Part shown: positions 30,700-42,671 of the stretch, piece after piece | How positions within the stretch are numbered: position 1 is the first letter of the stretch | Layout of the letters: every line of letters starts with the position of its first letter | Assembly (NCBI GenBank): GCA_033239125.1 | Contig: BSWB01000003.1 | Coordinates: 37,029,001 to 37,093,000 of the forward strand | Length of the DNA: 64,000 nt | Origin: Fagopyrum homotropicum | Lineage: Eukaryota; Streptophyta; Magnoliopsida; Caryophyllales; Polygonaceae | Direction of reading: 5' to 3' | Made by a program: the position numbers and the translations under genes | The notes under the pieces: generated by a model | Told to the model about the DNA's origin: nothing | Seen by the model: only the letters and a program-made list of their open reading frames with translations | Database searches by the model: none

Positions 30700-32130
30700 T
30701 CAATCCTCATCAGCTGGTGGTGGTGGTGGTGGTGGAATGTAGGGATGATGGGAAGGATCGAATGGATAGCCCATCATCTGATGGAACTGTATCTCCGTCA
30801 TCCGACGTTGGAAATGTTGGATCTCCTCCATCCGGTGTTGCCATCCCTCCATGGAACTGCGTTAATCATCAAAGCGCTAGGAGATATCAACTGTCATGGC
30901 GGCGTAAGAGTCTATCATCTACTCAGTAAGATCATCGATCTACTGATGTGCCTCGGGATCTCTACGGCGTCGGGCTCGTCGTTGCTGAGGTGGCGGTGGT
31001 GCAGGTTCCTCCCTCTCATCCTCCGTGGCCTCATCGTCAAGGTCAACGGTGGGAATACTGGGCCTGTCGGTATTAGTACCGGTGTCCATAGCAGCACCTC
31101 CTCCATAGTCATCATCATCATCCTCCTCCTCAACTGCCTCTTTAGCTGCAGCATCCTGCATGTAAGCTAGGAAACCACGCAACGAAACAGTACTGACGAT
31201 CATAGACAAACAATTGGGAAGACCAAAGAATGCCCTGAGGAGACTTTGTTTCCCAATGCATGGTAACATAGGGTGTGCCAAGGCCACGGGGAACGAGAAT
31301 CATCCGTGTGATCATCTCTTGCAACCCCAACGGCTTAGGAGCCGCAACTAACGTACAACCTGATAAGTCAAGTCCCATAGAGATGACGATGTGGGTCACC
31401 AGCCCACCACATCAGATATCGCCCTTCGACTTCCCCTTGATCTTGTGAAAGTCATTTGCGAGCATGGCAGCAAAATCTGGAACTCCGCTGGTGACCATAC
31501 AGAACAGACTCAAAATCTCACCCTGTCTGACCTTCTAGGGCGTCTTAGTACGCGCCAGAATTGTCTCGCTAAAAATTGTGTGACCTAAGCGGAAGGCGAG
31601 GTGAAAGATGATCCGCTCCCGGGAATCTCCGGGCTGCCATCTTTCACGATGATTTGTAACATGGGCCATCTCGCCCCAGAAACTCCGAGCCACCGCTCGA
31701 GAAGGAAAATCTATCACTATAGGAGTCGGGAAGCCAAAGATCTCTCCGAACTCATCCAAAGGAGCTGCGTAGTTCTTGTTTAGCAACCTATACTTGATCC
31801 CTCGATGCTCCGGCACATAGGAACTGAACTAAGGAACTCCAAGGTCGGCTCGAGATAAGCTGGCGCCCTGATGGCCATAAAATCCTCCAGGCCAATCATA
31901 GAAATCATCTTCTTCAAGTCCTCCACCACGTGGAGGCACTCGAAGGCATCAACATGTAGGAATCGTGGGGCAATGATGGGGCGCCCACAAATCCGATCAT
32001 AATTTTGCTGGAGTCTCTCATGAATGACCGAGATGGTAAATTGTATTGTAGAAGAAGGGGAGGAGTGGTGTAAACTGTTGGGCCTATCCCTAAAGGCCAA
32101 CTGACGATCAGATATGCGTGAGCTGCTCAT
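30700..32130 (-). pseudogene. Athila-2a env-like third ORF (broken)
   Basis: The ATG at 32130 (MSSSRISDRQLAFRDR) is 438 nt downstream of an internal TATA box. It is the type-2 form of the ATHILA ORF-1 family: IHERLQQNYDRI, RAPAYLEPTLEFLSS, FGEIFGFPTP, FHLAFRLGHTIFSETILAR, GGLVTHIVI, LGLQEMITRMILVPRG, then an acidic stretch (EEEDDDDD), a basic RRARRRRDPEAH motif and a Pro-rich end. Frameshifts near 31825, 31540 and 31290 and additional stops break it. The end is TGA at 30700-30702 by comparison with 2c. A GGTGGT tract near 30716-30738 encodes the terminal prolines. There is no signal peptide or transmembrane segment. Confidence 0.8.
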
Positions 32131-32142
32131 GACTGGAAGAAC

Positions 32143-32200
32143 ACCTCGGTCGGCCAAGAACACCTCAGTCGAGACAAAGTCGAGTCGACCGAGGCGAAGT
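32143..32200 (-). promoter_or_regulatory. Type-2 palindromes just before env-like ATG (2a)
   Basis: Copies of ACCTCGGTCG, CCTCAGTCGAGA and GTCGACCGAGGCG lie within 75 bp upstream of the env-like ATG at 32130. The same placement is seen in 2c (57179-57246) and, with the type-1 motif, in 1a and 1b. Confidence 0.5.
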
Positions 32201-32558
32201 GCTGTACGGAGCGAACTCTGAAATCTGCAAGATTTTTCGCCCAAAAACACTACAAAAAGCCTCCTATGGGGTACTTATATCTTCTTCAACAAGAACCTAT
32301 GGAAACCAGAGCCAGATCTACGCAGAATCAACGAAAATAGAAAGAGTTAGGGTTTATGTCAAAATACCCCTAATTCTACAGATTCAAAGCGTTTTCTGCG
32401 TTGTTTGTTGCTTGGAAACTGAATCTCTTGCTTCCTTTGATGATTTGGAGCCAAGAATCGTGGAAAACGATCAAAAATGGAGGATTTGAGTAGAGAGGGC
32501 CGCCGTGGTCGAGGTATGCATAGAGAGGGAAAAGTGAGTGGAGAGAGAAACCGTCGCA

Positions 32559-32568
32559 CCCTTTTATA
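32559..32568 (-). promoter_or_regulatory. Candidate internal TATA box (2a) with upstream array
   Basis: The minus strand reads TATAAAAGGG, 438 nt from the env-like ATG. A type-2 palindrome array (plus 32579-32703, with CCTCGGTCGAGATG and CCTCGGTCGAGATGTT forms) sits immediately upstream on the minus strand. Confidence 0.55.
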
Positions 32569-32871
32569 CCCCTCGTTGAATTTGATTACCCCTCGGTCGA
32601 GATGTTCCTGAGCGGACCGAGGTGTCAGAGTGGATGTCAGACCTAAGCACCTCGGTTGACGAAGAACACCTCGGTCGAGATGCTGTGACAGTAACCGAGA
32701 TGTGTCTCAATCAAACTTTGTCTTCTCAATTTCTCGAACTTTTGTCCTTCCATGTAGCTCCTGAGTTGTAATTTCTTGTTAGAGAGTACCTGATTCATGT
32801 CTAGGAGGACGCAAAAACACAAAGCAAACTATCTAAACTAAACAGGAAAAAGGAAAATAAAGTAATACCTT

Positions 32872-32917
32872 GGGTTGCCTCCCAAGAAGCGCTTGGTTTA
32901 AGGTCGCTAGCTGGACC
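32872..32917 (-). promoter_or_regulatory. Conserved post-pol stem-loop module (2a)
   Basis: The minus strand shows GGTC-CAGCTAGC-GACC, AAGCGCTT and CTTGGG-AGGCAA-CCCAAG, as in the other three copies. It begins 12 bp after the pol stop. Confidence 0.7.
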
Positions 32918-32928
32918 GTATGCCATCC

Positions 32929-33995
32929 TCAAACAAGGTATAATGGTGCAATCTCTTCAGCCGGGACTTCTGATCGATACTTCTTCAGCCTATGACCGTT
33001 GACCTTAAAGTTTCTGCTAGTTTCGCCCCATATTTTAACTGCAACATATGGAAAAACAGTTTTCACAACGTAAGCATCCTGTCCATCTAGATTTTAATTT
33101 ACCTGGAAAGAGGCGGAGGAGGGAGTTGAAGAGTAGAACAAGATCTCCTTCTTTGAACTCCTTAGGAACGATATGCTTGTCATGTCATCTCTTTATCCTT
33201 TCTTTGTAGATTTTGACATTCTCATAAGCGTTTAAGTGCAACTCCTCCAGCTCATTAATGTCTAAAAGTATCTTCTCTCCAGCTTCCTTGATGTTGAAAT
33301 TCAACCACTTGATTGCCCAATATGCCTTGTGCTCCAACTCAACGGGTAGATGACAAGACTTCCCATATACCAAATTGTAAGGGGTGGTACCAATGGGAGT
33401 CTCGAATGCGGTCCTATAAGCCCAAAGAGCATCATCTAGCTTCATGGACCAATCCTTCCTTGTTCTTGAAATGGTCATCTCCAAAATTGCCTTGATTCTC
33501 TATTCGAGATCTCCACCTGCCCACTAGATTGAGGGTGATAAGGGGTTGCTACCTTATAGGTTAGCCCATACTTCGATAAAAGTGCCTTGAACTTCCGATT
33601 GATGAAATATGTCCCTCCATCGTTGATGATGATACACGGCATCCCAAAATGTGGAAAGATAGTTTTATTGAAGAACTTCACAACCACCATGGTGTCATTA
33701 GTAGGAAAAGCAATGGCTTCCACCCACCTAAAAACGTAGTCAACAGCCATGAAATCAACTCCCCATACATCAAAAATCTCAACCTCCTGAATATTATTGA
33801 GTGGCATCTCATTCCTTCTAGACAAGTTCCCTGTTCTTTGGCATGCATCACAAGAGACAACAAACGCTTTCACATCCTTAAATAATGTAGGCCAAAAGAA
33901 ACCAAAATGTAATACCTTAGTGCACATTTTGTGAGTGCTAGCATGTCCCTCACAAGGAAGCGAGTGGCAATGCCGTATGACACTAACAGCTTCAT
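32929..33995 (-). pseudogene. pol: Athila-2a integrase (broken)
   Basis: Only integrase remains of pol. The zinc domain is seen as [11 protein letters not shown] and C-x2-C (SCDACQRTG). In the core, WGVDFM is followed by a ~36-bp loss compared with other copies, then INDGGTYF and [10 protein letters not shown], in which the catalytic D and E survive. The C-terminal part reads KLKSRWTG and, after a one-base shift, [12 protein letters not shown] and the final stop TGA at 32929-32931. Stops and frameshifts lie near 33480, 33185 and 33060. The upstream part was cut off at 33995 by the LTR that begins at 33996. Confidence 0.88.
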
Positions 33996-34325
33996 TTATA
34001 GCATGTAGTATAGTATATATTTTGGGATTGGTTTGGACATTTTATTTTCATAAATCTGCATGTATGGATGCATATTCTTTGATCATTATGTTTTTTTGTC
34101 TACCTTTGCAGGAATCGAGGTCTACACCTAGTTTCGTTGTAATTGTTGGGAAAATGGCACGTTTTGGACCGAAATAGAGCTAAGGAAGCTAAGGAGTCAT
34201 TGGAGCTACATTCTGGAGCATTGAGGAATTATAAGAAGAGCTTAAGAACCATGGAAATGATTTGGAAGATTGATTTTGGACCAGATTAGGGAGTTTCACT
34301 CTAAGCTGAGACTCACCTCGGTCAG
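33996..34325 (+). repeat. First 330 bp of a plus-strand type-2 LTR
   Basis: It begins TTATAGCATGTAG, one base from the TGATAGCATG start of type-2 LTRs, and follows the type-2 LTR up to CTCACCTCGGTCAG. It is then interrupted by a second, full type-2 LTR (34326). The target-like repeats are TTCAT on its left and GTCAG before the next LTR. It represents a separate element whose remainder should be beyond the window. Confidence 0.75.
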
Positions 34326-34620
34326 TGAAAGCATGAATTATAGTCTATATTTTGGGACCTGTTTAGACGTTTTATCTTCAATAATCTGCACGTTTGGATG
34401 TATATTATGTGATTATATTGTCGTTTCATCTACCTTTGTGGGAATCGAGGTCTACACCAAGTTTCGTTGAAATCGTAGGTAAAATGGCACGTTTTGCATC
34501 GAAATGGAGCTAAAGGAGCTAAGGAGTCATTGGAGCTACATTCAGGAGCTTAAGGAAGAATCCAGGAAGCATGGAAATGGATTAGAGATTCACTTTGGAC
34601 CAGATTTGAGAGATTTCACA

Positions 34621-34722
34621 TTCAGTTTAGAGCCACCTCGGTCAGCTACAGTACCATCTCGACCGAGGTGATCCAGAGGAGCGTCCCGACCGAGGCGAAC
34701 ACCTTGGACGCGGCGAGATATA
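34621..34722 (+). promoter_or_regulatory. Type-2 palindrome array in U3 (2b)
   Basis: CCACCTCGGTCAG, CATCTCGACCGAGGTG, CCCGACCGAGGCG and CGCGGCGAG lie within 100 bp, ending about 170 bp upstream of the TATA box. Confidence 0.55.
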
Positions 34723-34891
34723 TTTTATTCTTGGCTGAGATCTTTTATTTTTGGAAGGAGAGATCTTATATTTTTAGGCTAGATTTCTGGAAGGAAGATC
34801 ATATATTTTAGGGATTTATTTATGAGAGATAGATATATTTTATTAGGAAAATATCTTTTCAAGATATTTTATCTTTGGATGGTAGTTTTCC

Positions 34892-34900
34892 TATATAAAG
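34892..34900 (+). promoter_or_regulatory. TATA box of Athila-2b LTR
   Basis: TATATAAAG lies 567 bp into the LTR and 1,303 bp before the gag ATG. Confidence 0.8.
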
Positions 34901-36071
34901 GGTTGAATTTTCCACAAGTTCAACCATGCTTGTACATTCTGAGAGCATCCAGTAGTTAGAAAGGATAGTAAGGAAGGTTGAAGGAAGGAAGTCGATAGCT
35001 TTTATACCTTTTGTGAAGGGTTTTGTAAGATTCTCTTAGATTCCCTTCTTATTGATTGTCTTGTTGGATTTGTGACCCAAGGAACGTTGTTTGTTTGATA
35101 ATTGATTCAGTTATTGAAGCTTTTTTCTTAAGGTTTTTGTGTTCAATTATTCACTTTCTTCCCTTATATTTGATTATTGTTTTCATGATGATGATTGACT
35201 AATTTCTTTGTGTGATTCTAGTGTGATTGGCTGAAGGTTGTGGGAAAAACAATGATAAAATAATCTTAAATCCCGGAAGGACCTTGAAAGCTCAACTCTT
35301 TATCCTTAACCCTAGAACATATTGCTCAGTCGATGAACATCTCGGCCGGGGTGGAATTCGTCTGACCGAGGTGACTTATCTGATCCGAAACTGAGAGTTA
35401 AGTGTTAGAGTTTGCCAAATCCTATTCTTATTACACCTTTCCTGGTTCAATGCAAGCCTAGGATGAGACTTACCCGGTAATTCCTTTGTTTGTTTATCCA
35501 AAATCATAAGTGTAGGTAATAAAGGTTTATCCTTTATTGGGGTTTGAGTGTGCTTTCATTCCTTCTTTGTGAGTTAGCCTGAGACTTACCCGGTAAAGGT
35601 TGATTCTATTCCCTTAGTTGGAGTGTTAGTTTGAGATTATAGTTCCTTTCCTTAGTAACTTTAGACTTACCAGGTAATAGGTTCTTTGGCTTGGGATTGT
35701 GAGTAGTGAGACTTACCCGGTGATCTATTCCACTTTAGTAACACCTTCCCTTTGTAAAAATCTCAGCTTTGTCCGCTTATTTTTAGATCTTGAGTTGGAA
35801 CCACAACTAGATGCTTTAATCCCTAGAATTGCATATTTCCTTTAAATGACTTTTTATCATCTTTGTTTGCTTTAATCGCTTTTGTGGTTAGTAATTACAT
35901 AGACTACCTATACTTGCTTAGGTTTCACCTAAGTCCCTGAGATCGACACCCCGAAATTCTTGCTTTTTCTACTATTGACCCGTACACTGCGGGTTCGCAT
36001 CCTTGTTTTTAGCACACATCTTGGGTTATAAATTTAAAGCTTGCACACACCATTTGGAGCGAACAAGTTTT

Positions 36072-36089
36072 TGGCGCCGTTGCCGGGGA
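36072..36089 (+). other. Primer-binding site, tRNA-Asp (Athila-2b copy 1)
   Basis: TGGCGCCGTTGCCGGGGA starts six bases after the LTR end and is complementary to the tRNA-Asp 3' end. Confidence 0.95.
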
Positions 36090-36194
36090 CTTGGTCTAGA
36101 CCGAGCCGGTTGGGGTTGTCTTTCGGGGCACTTGCCCCTGTTTCTACTAACCACTCTACTTGAGTGACTTTCGCAGGTTCTTTTTCTTAGGTTT

Positions 36195-37744
36195 ATGCGA
36201 AGAACCCGCGCTGGGAAGGAAATCGTTCCTTACGATCCCGAACTAGAAAAGACATACAAAAGACGCTTGAAAGAAGCTAAGATGGCCAATCAAGAGAATC
36301 GCGATCTTGAGGCCGAATTGAAGGAGGCATTGGAACAACTACGCCTCAGCAAAGAAGAATTGCGACTGGTAAAGGAAGAAACTCGCGCAAGAATGGAAGC
36401 GATCGAAGCAGATATGGCGACTTTACGGGACCAATATCTACCTCGACCAACTCCAGTTCCTCGACAGAGGCAGGACCCAGCTCCAGCTGCCCTGGCCGAG
36501 ATACTTCCACCTCGGATGCCAGTCCGAGATGCTCTTTTTGCAGGTATTCCACAGACCCTAGGGCAGAGGATGGACCCTAATCAGCAACTGAAGCGTCCAG
36601 GAGTCAACCTAGGTGATCCAGCGGACCATGATTATGAGCTTCGACCGCAAGTTCTTTCCATGATTCGCCAATGCCAGTTTGGAGGGCTAGAGAGGGAATC
36701 TCCGCATCAACATCTACAAAACTATGAGATCTTGATGGAGACCTTGAGACCTTCAAGGTTGGAAAACAACAATTACAAGCTAAGGCCTTTTTACTTGTCC
36801 TTGAAAGATAGAGCGCTTAGTTGGTATCAATCTCTTCCTCCAGGAAAAAACAATACTTGGGAGGAGATGACGACGGAGTTCTTGACTAAATTTTTCCCCC
36901 CTCTAAAACCGCTGAAATGAGAGGGAAGATAAATGCATTCATCATGAAGGACAAAGAGAGTTTGTCCAAGTTATGGGAGAGATTTAAACACATTCTTTTG
37001 GATTGCCCACATCATGGGATTCCAAAGATAGAGTTGTTGGAGATATACTTCAAGGGACTGGACGGAAACACCCAGTTCAACCTTCAACTACTATCCACCG
37101 GCACGTTCATGGACATACCGATTGACGAAGCTTGGGAGTTCATAGAGAAGCAAGCTTTGCACATGGAGAAATATTCCACCAAGGAGCTGAAGGTGGAGTT
37201 AAAAGAGTCAATGTTCAAGAAGCTCCACCAAACAATGATATCAACTCACCTCTTTGAAGAATGATGTGAAGCAATTGAAAGATCTTTTGGTTGCTCAAAC
37301 AAAGAAAGAGGAGGAAGGATATCAAAATTCAAGGAACAACGGTTACCGGAACAACAACAACGGTTCCTGGGACAACAACTACAACAACAATAGAGGATTC
37401 AACAGCAATAATTGGAGGGCAAACAACCAAAATTCGGGTAACCCTTACTCTAACTCCAATTCGAATGACTCCTCTAATCCTTTCTCACTTCTTCTTCTTC
37501 TTCTTCTTCTTCTTCTACTCCATTGAAGAGCCAGGAGCAAGGATCAAGTTTTTCCCAGCCGGAAAAGAAAGATGCGGTGCTGGAAGCCATCTTGATCAAG
37601 CTCAACTCTATGGAGACATCCATGACTTCATTTTTGAAGGCACAAAAAGCCTTAGAACAACAATTCTTTAACAAGGCGAATGAAGCGCCAAGAGATCTAG
37701 GGAAGCTTCCAGCAAGGACGGAAAGCAACCCCAAGGGACAAATC
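36195..37744 (+). pseudogene. gag: Athila-2b gag, copy 1 (broken)
   Basis: The ATG at 36195 (MRRTRAGKEIV) is shared with 2c. The N-terminal half is a strongly charged probable coiled coil (residues ~15-80). A Pro/Arg linker follows that contains type-2 palindromes in its DNA, then the gag core (YLSLKDRALSWYQSLPPG; FKHILLDCPHHGI). An extra C in a C-run near 36899 shifts the frame in both duplicate copies. Copy 1 alone has a lost C near 37178 and an extra AT near 37240. An Asn-rich linker and a (CTT)n run (37488-37516) follow; the latter also disturbs the frame. The gag tail reads KSQEQGSS...SMETSMTSF up to MAITTRSG. Confidence 0.9.
37488..37516 (+). repeat. (CTT)n microsatellite in gag, copy 1
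   Basis: This is a nearly pure CTT run in the Ser-rich part of gag. Copy 2 has it at 44086-44118 with a different length, and 2c has a mixed, shorter version, so it expanded within the 2b lineage. Confidence 0.85.
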
Positions 37745-40121
37745 ATGGCAATAACGACGAGAAGTGGACTGAAAACTGCAGATCCAGTGCCTCGATCGAT
37801 GCCAGTACAGACGAAGACCACCTCGGTCCAGGCACAGTCGAAGAACACTTCGGCCGAGGTGCCAACCGAGGTTGAGCCACAGAGAGCGTCGGACAAAACT
37901 GAAGTTTATGTTCCACCTCCTGCATATAAACCACCACTTCCATTCCCCCAGTCAAGGGCCAAAGCACATCTAGACAAGCATTTTGGTAAGTTCCTTGACT
38001 TGAAGAATAAACTACATAATAGCATCCCTTTCCTTGATGCTATTCTAGGGATGCCCGCCTATGGGAAGTTCTTGAAAGAAATTCTATCAAGGAAGAGGAA
38101 GTTGGAAGACTTTGGTGAAGTAAGGATGACATCTAAATCTTCGGAGCATATTCAAATCATGAAGGAGAAGATGCCACCCAAATTGAGAGATCCCGGCTCA
38201 TTTTGCATTCCAATTCAAGTTGGGGATGTCACTTGTGAAGCGTTGTGTGATCTAGGAGCCAGCGTGAGCATCATCCCGTTGGAGCTATGTGTGAAGATCG
38301 GACTTGGAGAGCCCAAGCCGGTGAAGATACGATTGTACATGGCGGACCGCTCCATTACCCATCCCGTGGGCATTTTGGAAGATGTTCCGGTTAAGTTAGG
38401 TAACTTCTATTTACCTATAGACTTTGTTGTGCTTGATATTCCCGAAGATTACCCCATTCCTATCATTCTTGGGAGACCATTTCTAGCAACTTCGGGTTGC
38501 AATGTGGATTGTAAGAACGCCAAGTTAAAACTCAACATTGGCGGAGATGAAGTGGATTTTGCATTACTTGCGGCAATGAAGGGAGAGCAGCTAGGAGATG
38601 ATATCTTCAACATCTATGATGAAGAAGAATCAAGAGAATTAGTGAGCTCTATCCTTATTAAAGATCCACTTGAAAAAGTTATTAGCTTTAGCTTAATGGA
38701 GGAAGGTATAGATGTTTCTTGTGATGCAGATATACGGAGATTAAAGGCACTGGAAGAAGATCCAAGAGCGAAAACTGAAAGACTAATCCAAGAGAAGAAG
38801 ATCTCTAGTTTCGGTCCCAGTTGCAGTACCTCGACCGAGGCACTTTCTGGACCAAGCGAGGTGTTCTTGACTGAAGAACATCTCGGTCACCCTCTCTGTA
38901 CCTCGACCGAGGTCAAAAGCGAGATGATGTCAATTGAGAATAACAAACCTCTTATTCCCTTTTCTGACATTCATCCTCAGTTGGTGGAAAACTCTCTCCA
39001 CCAAATTTCTGATAATAAAGGACCTTGGTATGCTGACATTGTTAACTATCTTGTTTGCCAAGAAATACCACCCGGATTGACGTACGCTCAAAGGAAGAAA
39101 TTCTTCAAGGATGCACGCCATTACTACTGGGATGAACCTCTGCTATTCAAGAGAGGTCCGGATAGGATGCTTCGTTGATGCATTCCGGAAGATGAAGTTA
39201 ATAGTTTCATACGGCATTGTCACTCACTTCCTTGTGGATGGTATGCTAGCGCTCACAAAACGTGCGCCAAGGTATTACGTTCCAGTTTCTTTTGGCCTAC
39301 ATTATTTAAGGATGTGCAATCGTTTGTTGTTTCTTGTGATGCATGCCAAAGAACAGGGAACTTATCTAGGAGGAACGAGATGCCACTCAATAACATACAA
39401 GAGGTTGAGATCTTTGATTTATGGGGAGTAGATTTCATGGGACCTTTCCCATTATCCGGAGGAAACCTCTACATTCTCCTAGCTGTCGACTACGTCTCTA
39501 GATGGGTTGAAGCCATTGCCTCTCCCACTAATGACGCCATGGTGGTTGTGAAGTTCTTTAACAAGACTATCTTTCCACGTTTTGGGACTCCACGCATCAT
39601 CATCAGCGATGGAGGGACACATTTCATCAACCGGAAGTTTAAGGCACTTCTATCAAAGTATGGGGTGACCCACAAGGTAGCAACCCCTTATCACCCTCAA
39701 ACTAGTGGGCAGGTCGAGATCTCAAATAGAGAAATTAAAGCAATCTTGGAGAAGACCGTCTCTAGGACGAGGAAGGATTGGTCCATGAAGTTGGACGATG
39801 CTCTTTGGGCTTACAGGACTGCATTCAAGACTCCCATTGGTAACACCCCTTATAATTTGGTATATGGGAAGTCTTGTCATTTGCCCGTTGAGTTAGAACA
39901 CAAGGCATATTGGGCAATCAAATGGTTGAACTTCGACATCAAGGAAGCCTGTGAGAAGCGGCTATTGGATATCAATGAGCTAGAGGAGCTGCATTTGAAC
40001 GCTTATGAGAATGCCAAGATCTATAAAGAAAGGACGAAGAAATGGCATGACAAGCGTATCATCCCTAAGGAGCTCAAAGAAGGAGACTTAGTTCTACTCT
40101 TCAACTCCCGCCTCCGCCTCT
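37745..40121 (+). pseudogene. pol: Athila-2b protease-integrase without RT and RNase H, copy 1
   Basis: It opens MAITTRSGLKT. Protease has DLGASVS (~38260) and IILGRPFLATSG. After the linker with type-2 palindromes (38827-38917) the frame runs straight into the integrase zinc domain ([29 protein letters not shown]) with no RT or RNase H. About 1.6 kb present in Athila-1a (roughly 10927-12533) is missing and the join is in frame. The integrase core is complete ([29 protein letters not shown]). One TGA at 39176 looks like CGA-to-TGA and is shared by copy 2. The C-terminus is cut at 40121 by the type-1 LTR of Athila-1b. Confidence 0.93.
38827..38917 (+). promoter_or_regulatory. Type-2 palindrome array in protease-side linker
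   Basis: Two copies of ACCTCGACCGAGG and half-sites AGCGAGGTG and CATCTCGGTC lie within 90 bp of coding sequence. This is the same place in pol as the type-1 array at 10624-10800. Confidence 0.55.
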
Positions 40122-41700
40122 TGTTAGCATGAAATATTGTGATATTCTAGGCACTTTTTCAAGTTGTTTTTCATCCATTATAGTGTTCATTGATAAGGCA
40201 TTGACGCAATTGTTAGCTAGTTTGTCTACATTGTCGATATAGAGGTCTACATAAGCTTTGTGTTGATTATAGGTGAATAAGAGCTAAAACCGAACCAATT
40301 GGGAGAGAAAGGAGATGATTTGAGCACATCCAAGGATTGAGAACACATCAAAGAAGCCAAGGGAGATGCTAGGATGAGCAATGACACGAAACAAAGGAAA
40401 CCACAAGCAATTTTCACTTCCACGCTCTAAAATACGGTTGTAGAGAAGTCCACGCCCAAAACCACGGACGTGGATCTTGGCAACATGAACGTGGAGTATT
40501 TCAGAGAGTTACACGGTATAAAGTACGGTCGTGGAAATTGTGAAGAACCGCAATCCACTTCCACGCTCTAAACCACGGCCATGGAACTCCATGAAACCGT
40601 GATTTAGGCAATCTTTTGACGAATAAAATATTGACATATCATTTACGTATATGGGCCGGACAGTTATTTTATCCTTCCTTATAAAAGGGCTGAAGGAGGG
40701 AGAATTCGGGACCTTCGCTTATGCTCGCTTACACGTGCCTAGGGTTTCATTGGACGTGCGGAGAGTTTGCATTTTTGCAACGGAGATTTACGAAGGCTTG
40801 AAGATTTGAAAGTTGTGTGTGGCGGAAGTTGCGCCTTTTATTCCTAGGTTTGATTAGAAAACGGATTGACATCCCGTTCTTCGTTCTTATCAAGGATAGT
40901 TATTGGTTTATGTTTATTCCAAATCTGATATACATTATTAACCTTGCTTGTGGATTTCATATTAATTTGAGATTTATTGAAGGTTTTCGAAGGTTTTCAT
41001 CTTTCATTCTTCTTAATCTTGAATTTGATATTATAGTGACTGTTATTGGCTAAAACCCTTTAGCAATTATAAGGTGATGGGTTAATAGTTGTGGCTTAGA
41101 TGATGATAGATCGATCGTAAGCAGATTGGACCCTGAGAATTAGAGAGATTTCGCCGACGCCCAAAATCACGGTTTGTTCGTGAGGTTCCACGGCCATGGA
41201 ACTCAAGATCTACCCGTAATTTGTACCAGTTTACGAACCTTGCTTTTACTTTAATCCAAGGTTGAAGGTTATCTTTAATCTAGTCTAGACTTGTCTTTTC
41301 TAGGTAGTAGTGAAGCCTCAACAACCTCTACTTCGATTTCGAGTGTCACAACCTTAATCGGTTTAGTTAGTCTTGATCCTTGGGTTGCAAGTTTGGGTAT
41401 TTGAGACTAATTCTTGTCTTTAGATCCTTTCTATACTGAAGCCTCAACAACCTTTATAGAGAGTGCCTTTAGATAAGTCATATAAAGCCTTGGAACTTCA
41501 CCGTACATAGGTTTACCTTAGCATACATTTGCAACTCTTAACTCTGTCCTTATATCTTTAGTATATCTTGAATCGATTACCACAACTGGATACCTGGATC
41601 TTTAGGGTTGTTGTTTTCCCAATATACTTGAAAAGCTTACCTTTTACTTGCTTGACAACTTATAATTGAATTTGTTCTCCCCAAATCCCTGTGTTCGATA
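40122..41700 (+). repeat. Type-1 LTR, 5' 1,579 bp (duplicate of Athila-1b LTR)
   Basis: It starts TGTTAGCATG directly after the truncated integrase (candidate target CCTCT) and has a TATA box at 40680-40687. It stops at TGTTCGATA, where it is fused to type-2 LTR sequence. The fusion is the tandem-duplication junction and does not reflect a natural chimeric LTR. Confidence 0.92.
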
Positions 41701-42665
41701 ATTGATTCAGTTATTGAAGTCTTTTTCTTAAGGTTTTTGTGTTCAATTATTCACTTTCTTCCCTTATATTTGATTATTGTTTTCATGATGATGATTGACT
41801 AATTTCTTTGTGTGATTCTAGTGTGATTGGCTGAAGGTTGTGGGAAAAACAATGATAAAATAATCTTAAATCCCGGAAGGACCTTGAAAGCTCAACTCTT
41901 TATCCTTAACCCTAGAACATATCGCTCAGTCGATGAACATCTCGGCCGGGGTGGAATTCGTCTGACCGAGGTGACTTATCTGATCCGAAACTGAGAGTTA
42001 AGTGTTAGAGTTTGCCAAATCCTATTCTTATTACACCTTTCCTGGTTCAATGCAAGCCTAGGATGAGACTTACCCGGTAATTCCTTTGTTTGTTTATCCA
42101 AGATCATAAGTGTAGGTAATAAAGGTTTATCCTTTATTGGGGTTTGAGTGTGCTTTCATTCCTTCTTTGTGAGTTAGCCTGAGACTTACCCGGTAAAGGT
42201 TGATTCTATTCCCTTAGTTGGAGTGTTAGTTTGAGATTATAGTTCCTTTCCTTAGTAACTTTAGACTTACCAGGTAATAGGTTCTTTGGCTTGGGATTGT
42301 GAGTAGTGAGACTTACCCGGTGATCTATTCCACTTTAGTAACACCTTCCCTTTGTAAAAATCTCAGCTTTGTCCGCTTATTTTTAGATCTTGAGTTGGAA
42401 CCACAACTAGATGCTTTAATCCCTAGAATTGCATATTTCCTTTAAATGACTTTTTATCATCTTTGTTTGCTTTAATCGCTTTTGTGGTTAGTAATTACAT
42501 AGACTACCTATACTTGCTTAGGTTTCACCTAAGTCCCTGAGATCGACACCCCGAAATTCTTGCTTTTTCTACTATTGACCCGTACACTGCGGGTTCGCAT
42601 CCTTGTTTTTAGCACACATCTTGGGTTATAAATTTAAAGCTTGCACACACCATTTGGAGCGAACA
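41701..42665 (+). repeat. Type-2 LTR, 3' 965 bp (duplicate of 2b LTR)
   Basis: Identical in layout to 35101-36065, including the four TTACCCGGTAA-type repeats. It lacks U3 and TATA box, so the composite LTR upstream of this gag has a type-1 promoter region joined to a type-2 end. Confidence 0.92.
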
Positions 42666-42671
42666 AGTTTT

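Larger units (their letters stand above)
27663..33995 (-). mobile_element. Athila-2a: type-2 element, 3' half only
   Basis: In minus orientation this holds integrase, the post-pol stem-loop, palindrome arrays, an env-like ORF, 3' UTR and a 3' LTR. The left flank is GAGGG (27658-27662). At 33995 the integrase is interrupted by a plus-strand type-2 LTR (candidate target TTCAT, 33991-33995), so gag, protease, RT and the 5' LTR should lie to the right of the window. Confidence 0.85.
34326..36065 (+). repeat. 5' LTR of Athila-2b
   Basis: It starts TGAAAGCATGAATTATAG and ends GGAGCGAACA, 1,740 bp. U3 carries type-2 palindromes (34621-34722) and a TATA box at 34892. U5 has another palindrome pair (35336-35385) and four GAGACTTACCCGGTAA-type repeats (35465, 35581, 35663, 35708). 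The part from 35101 on is included in the 6.6-kb duplication. Confidence 0.93.
35101..41700 (+). repeat. 6.6-kb tandem duplication, copy 1
   Basis: The segment holds the end of the 2b LTR, PBS, gag, protease-integrase and the first 1,579 bp of a type-1 LTR. It is followed head-to-tail by a near-identical second copy at 41701-48300. The coordinate offset is constant at 6,600-6,602. At the junction (41697-41700) the two parents share GATA. Confidence 0.95.

Noticed and set aside
30691..31170. Plus-strand frame with Trp-rich run opposite the 2a env-like ORF
   Set aside because: It is the antisense of the Pro-rich env-like tail (GGTGGT tract).
40122..42665. A natural chimeric type-1/type-2 LTR
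   Set aside because: The switch at 41700 coincides exactly with the junction of the 6.6-kb tandem duplication, which explains it fully.
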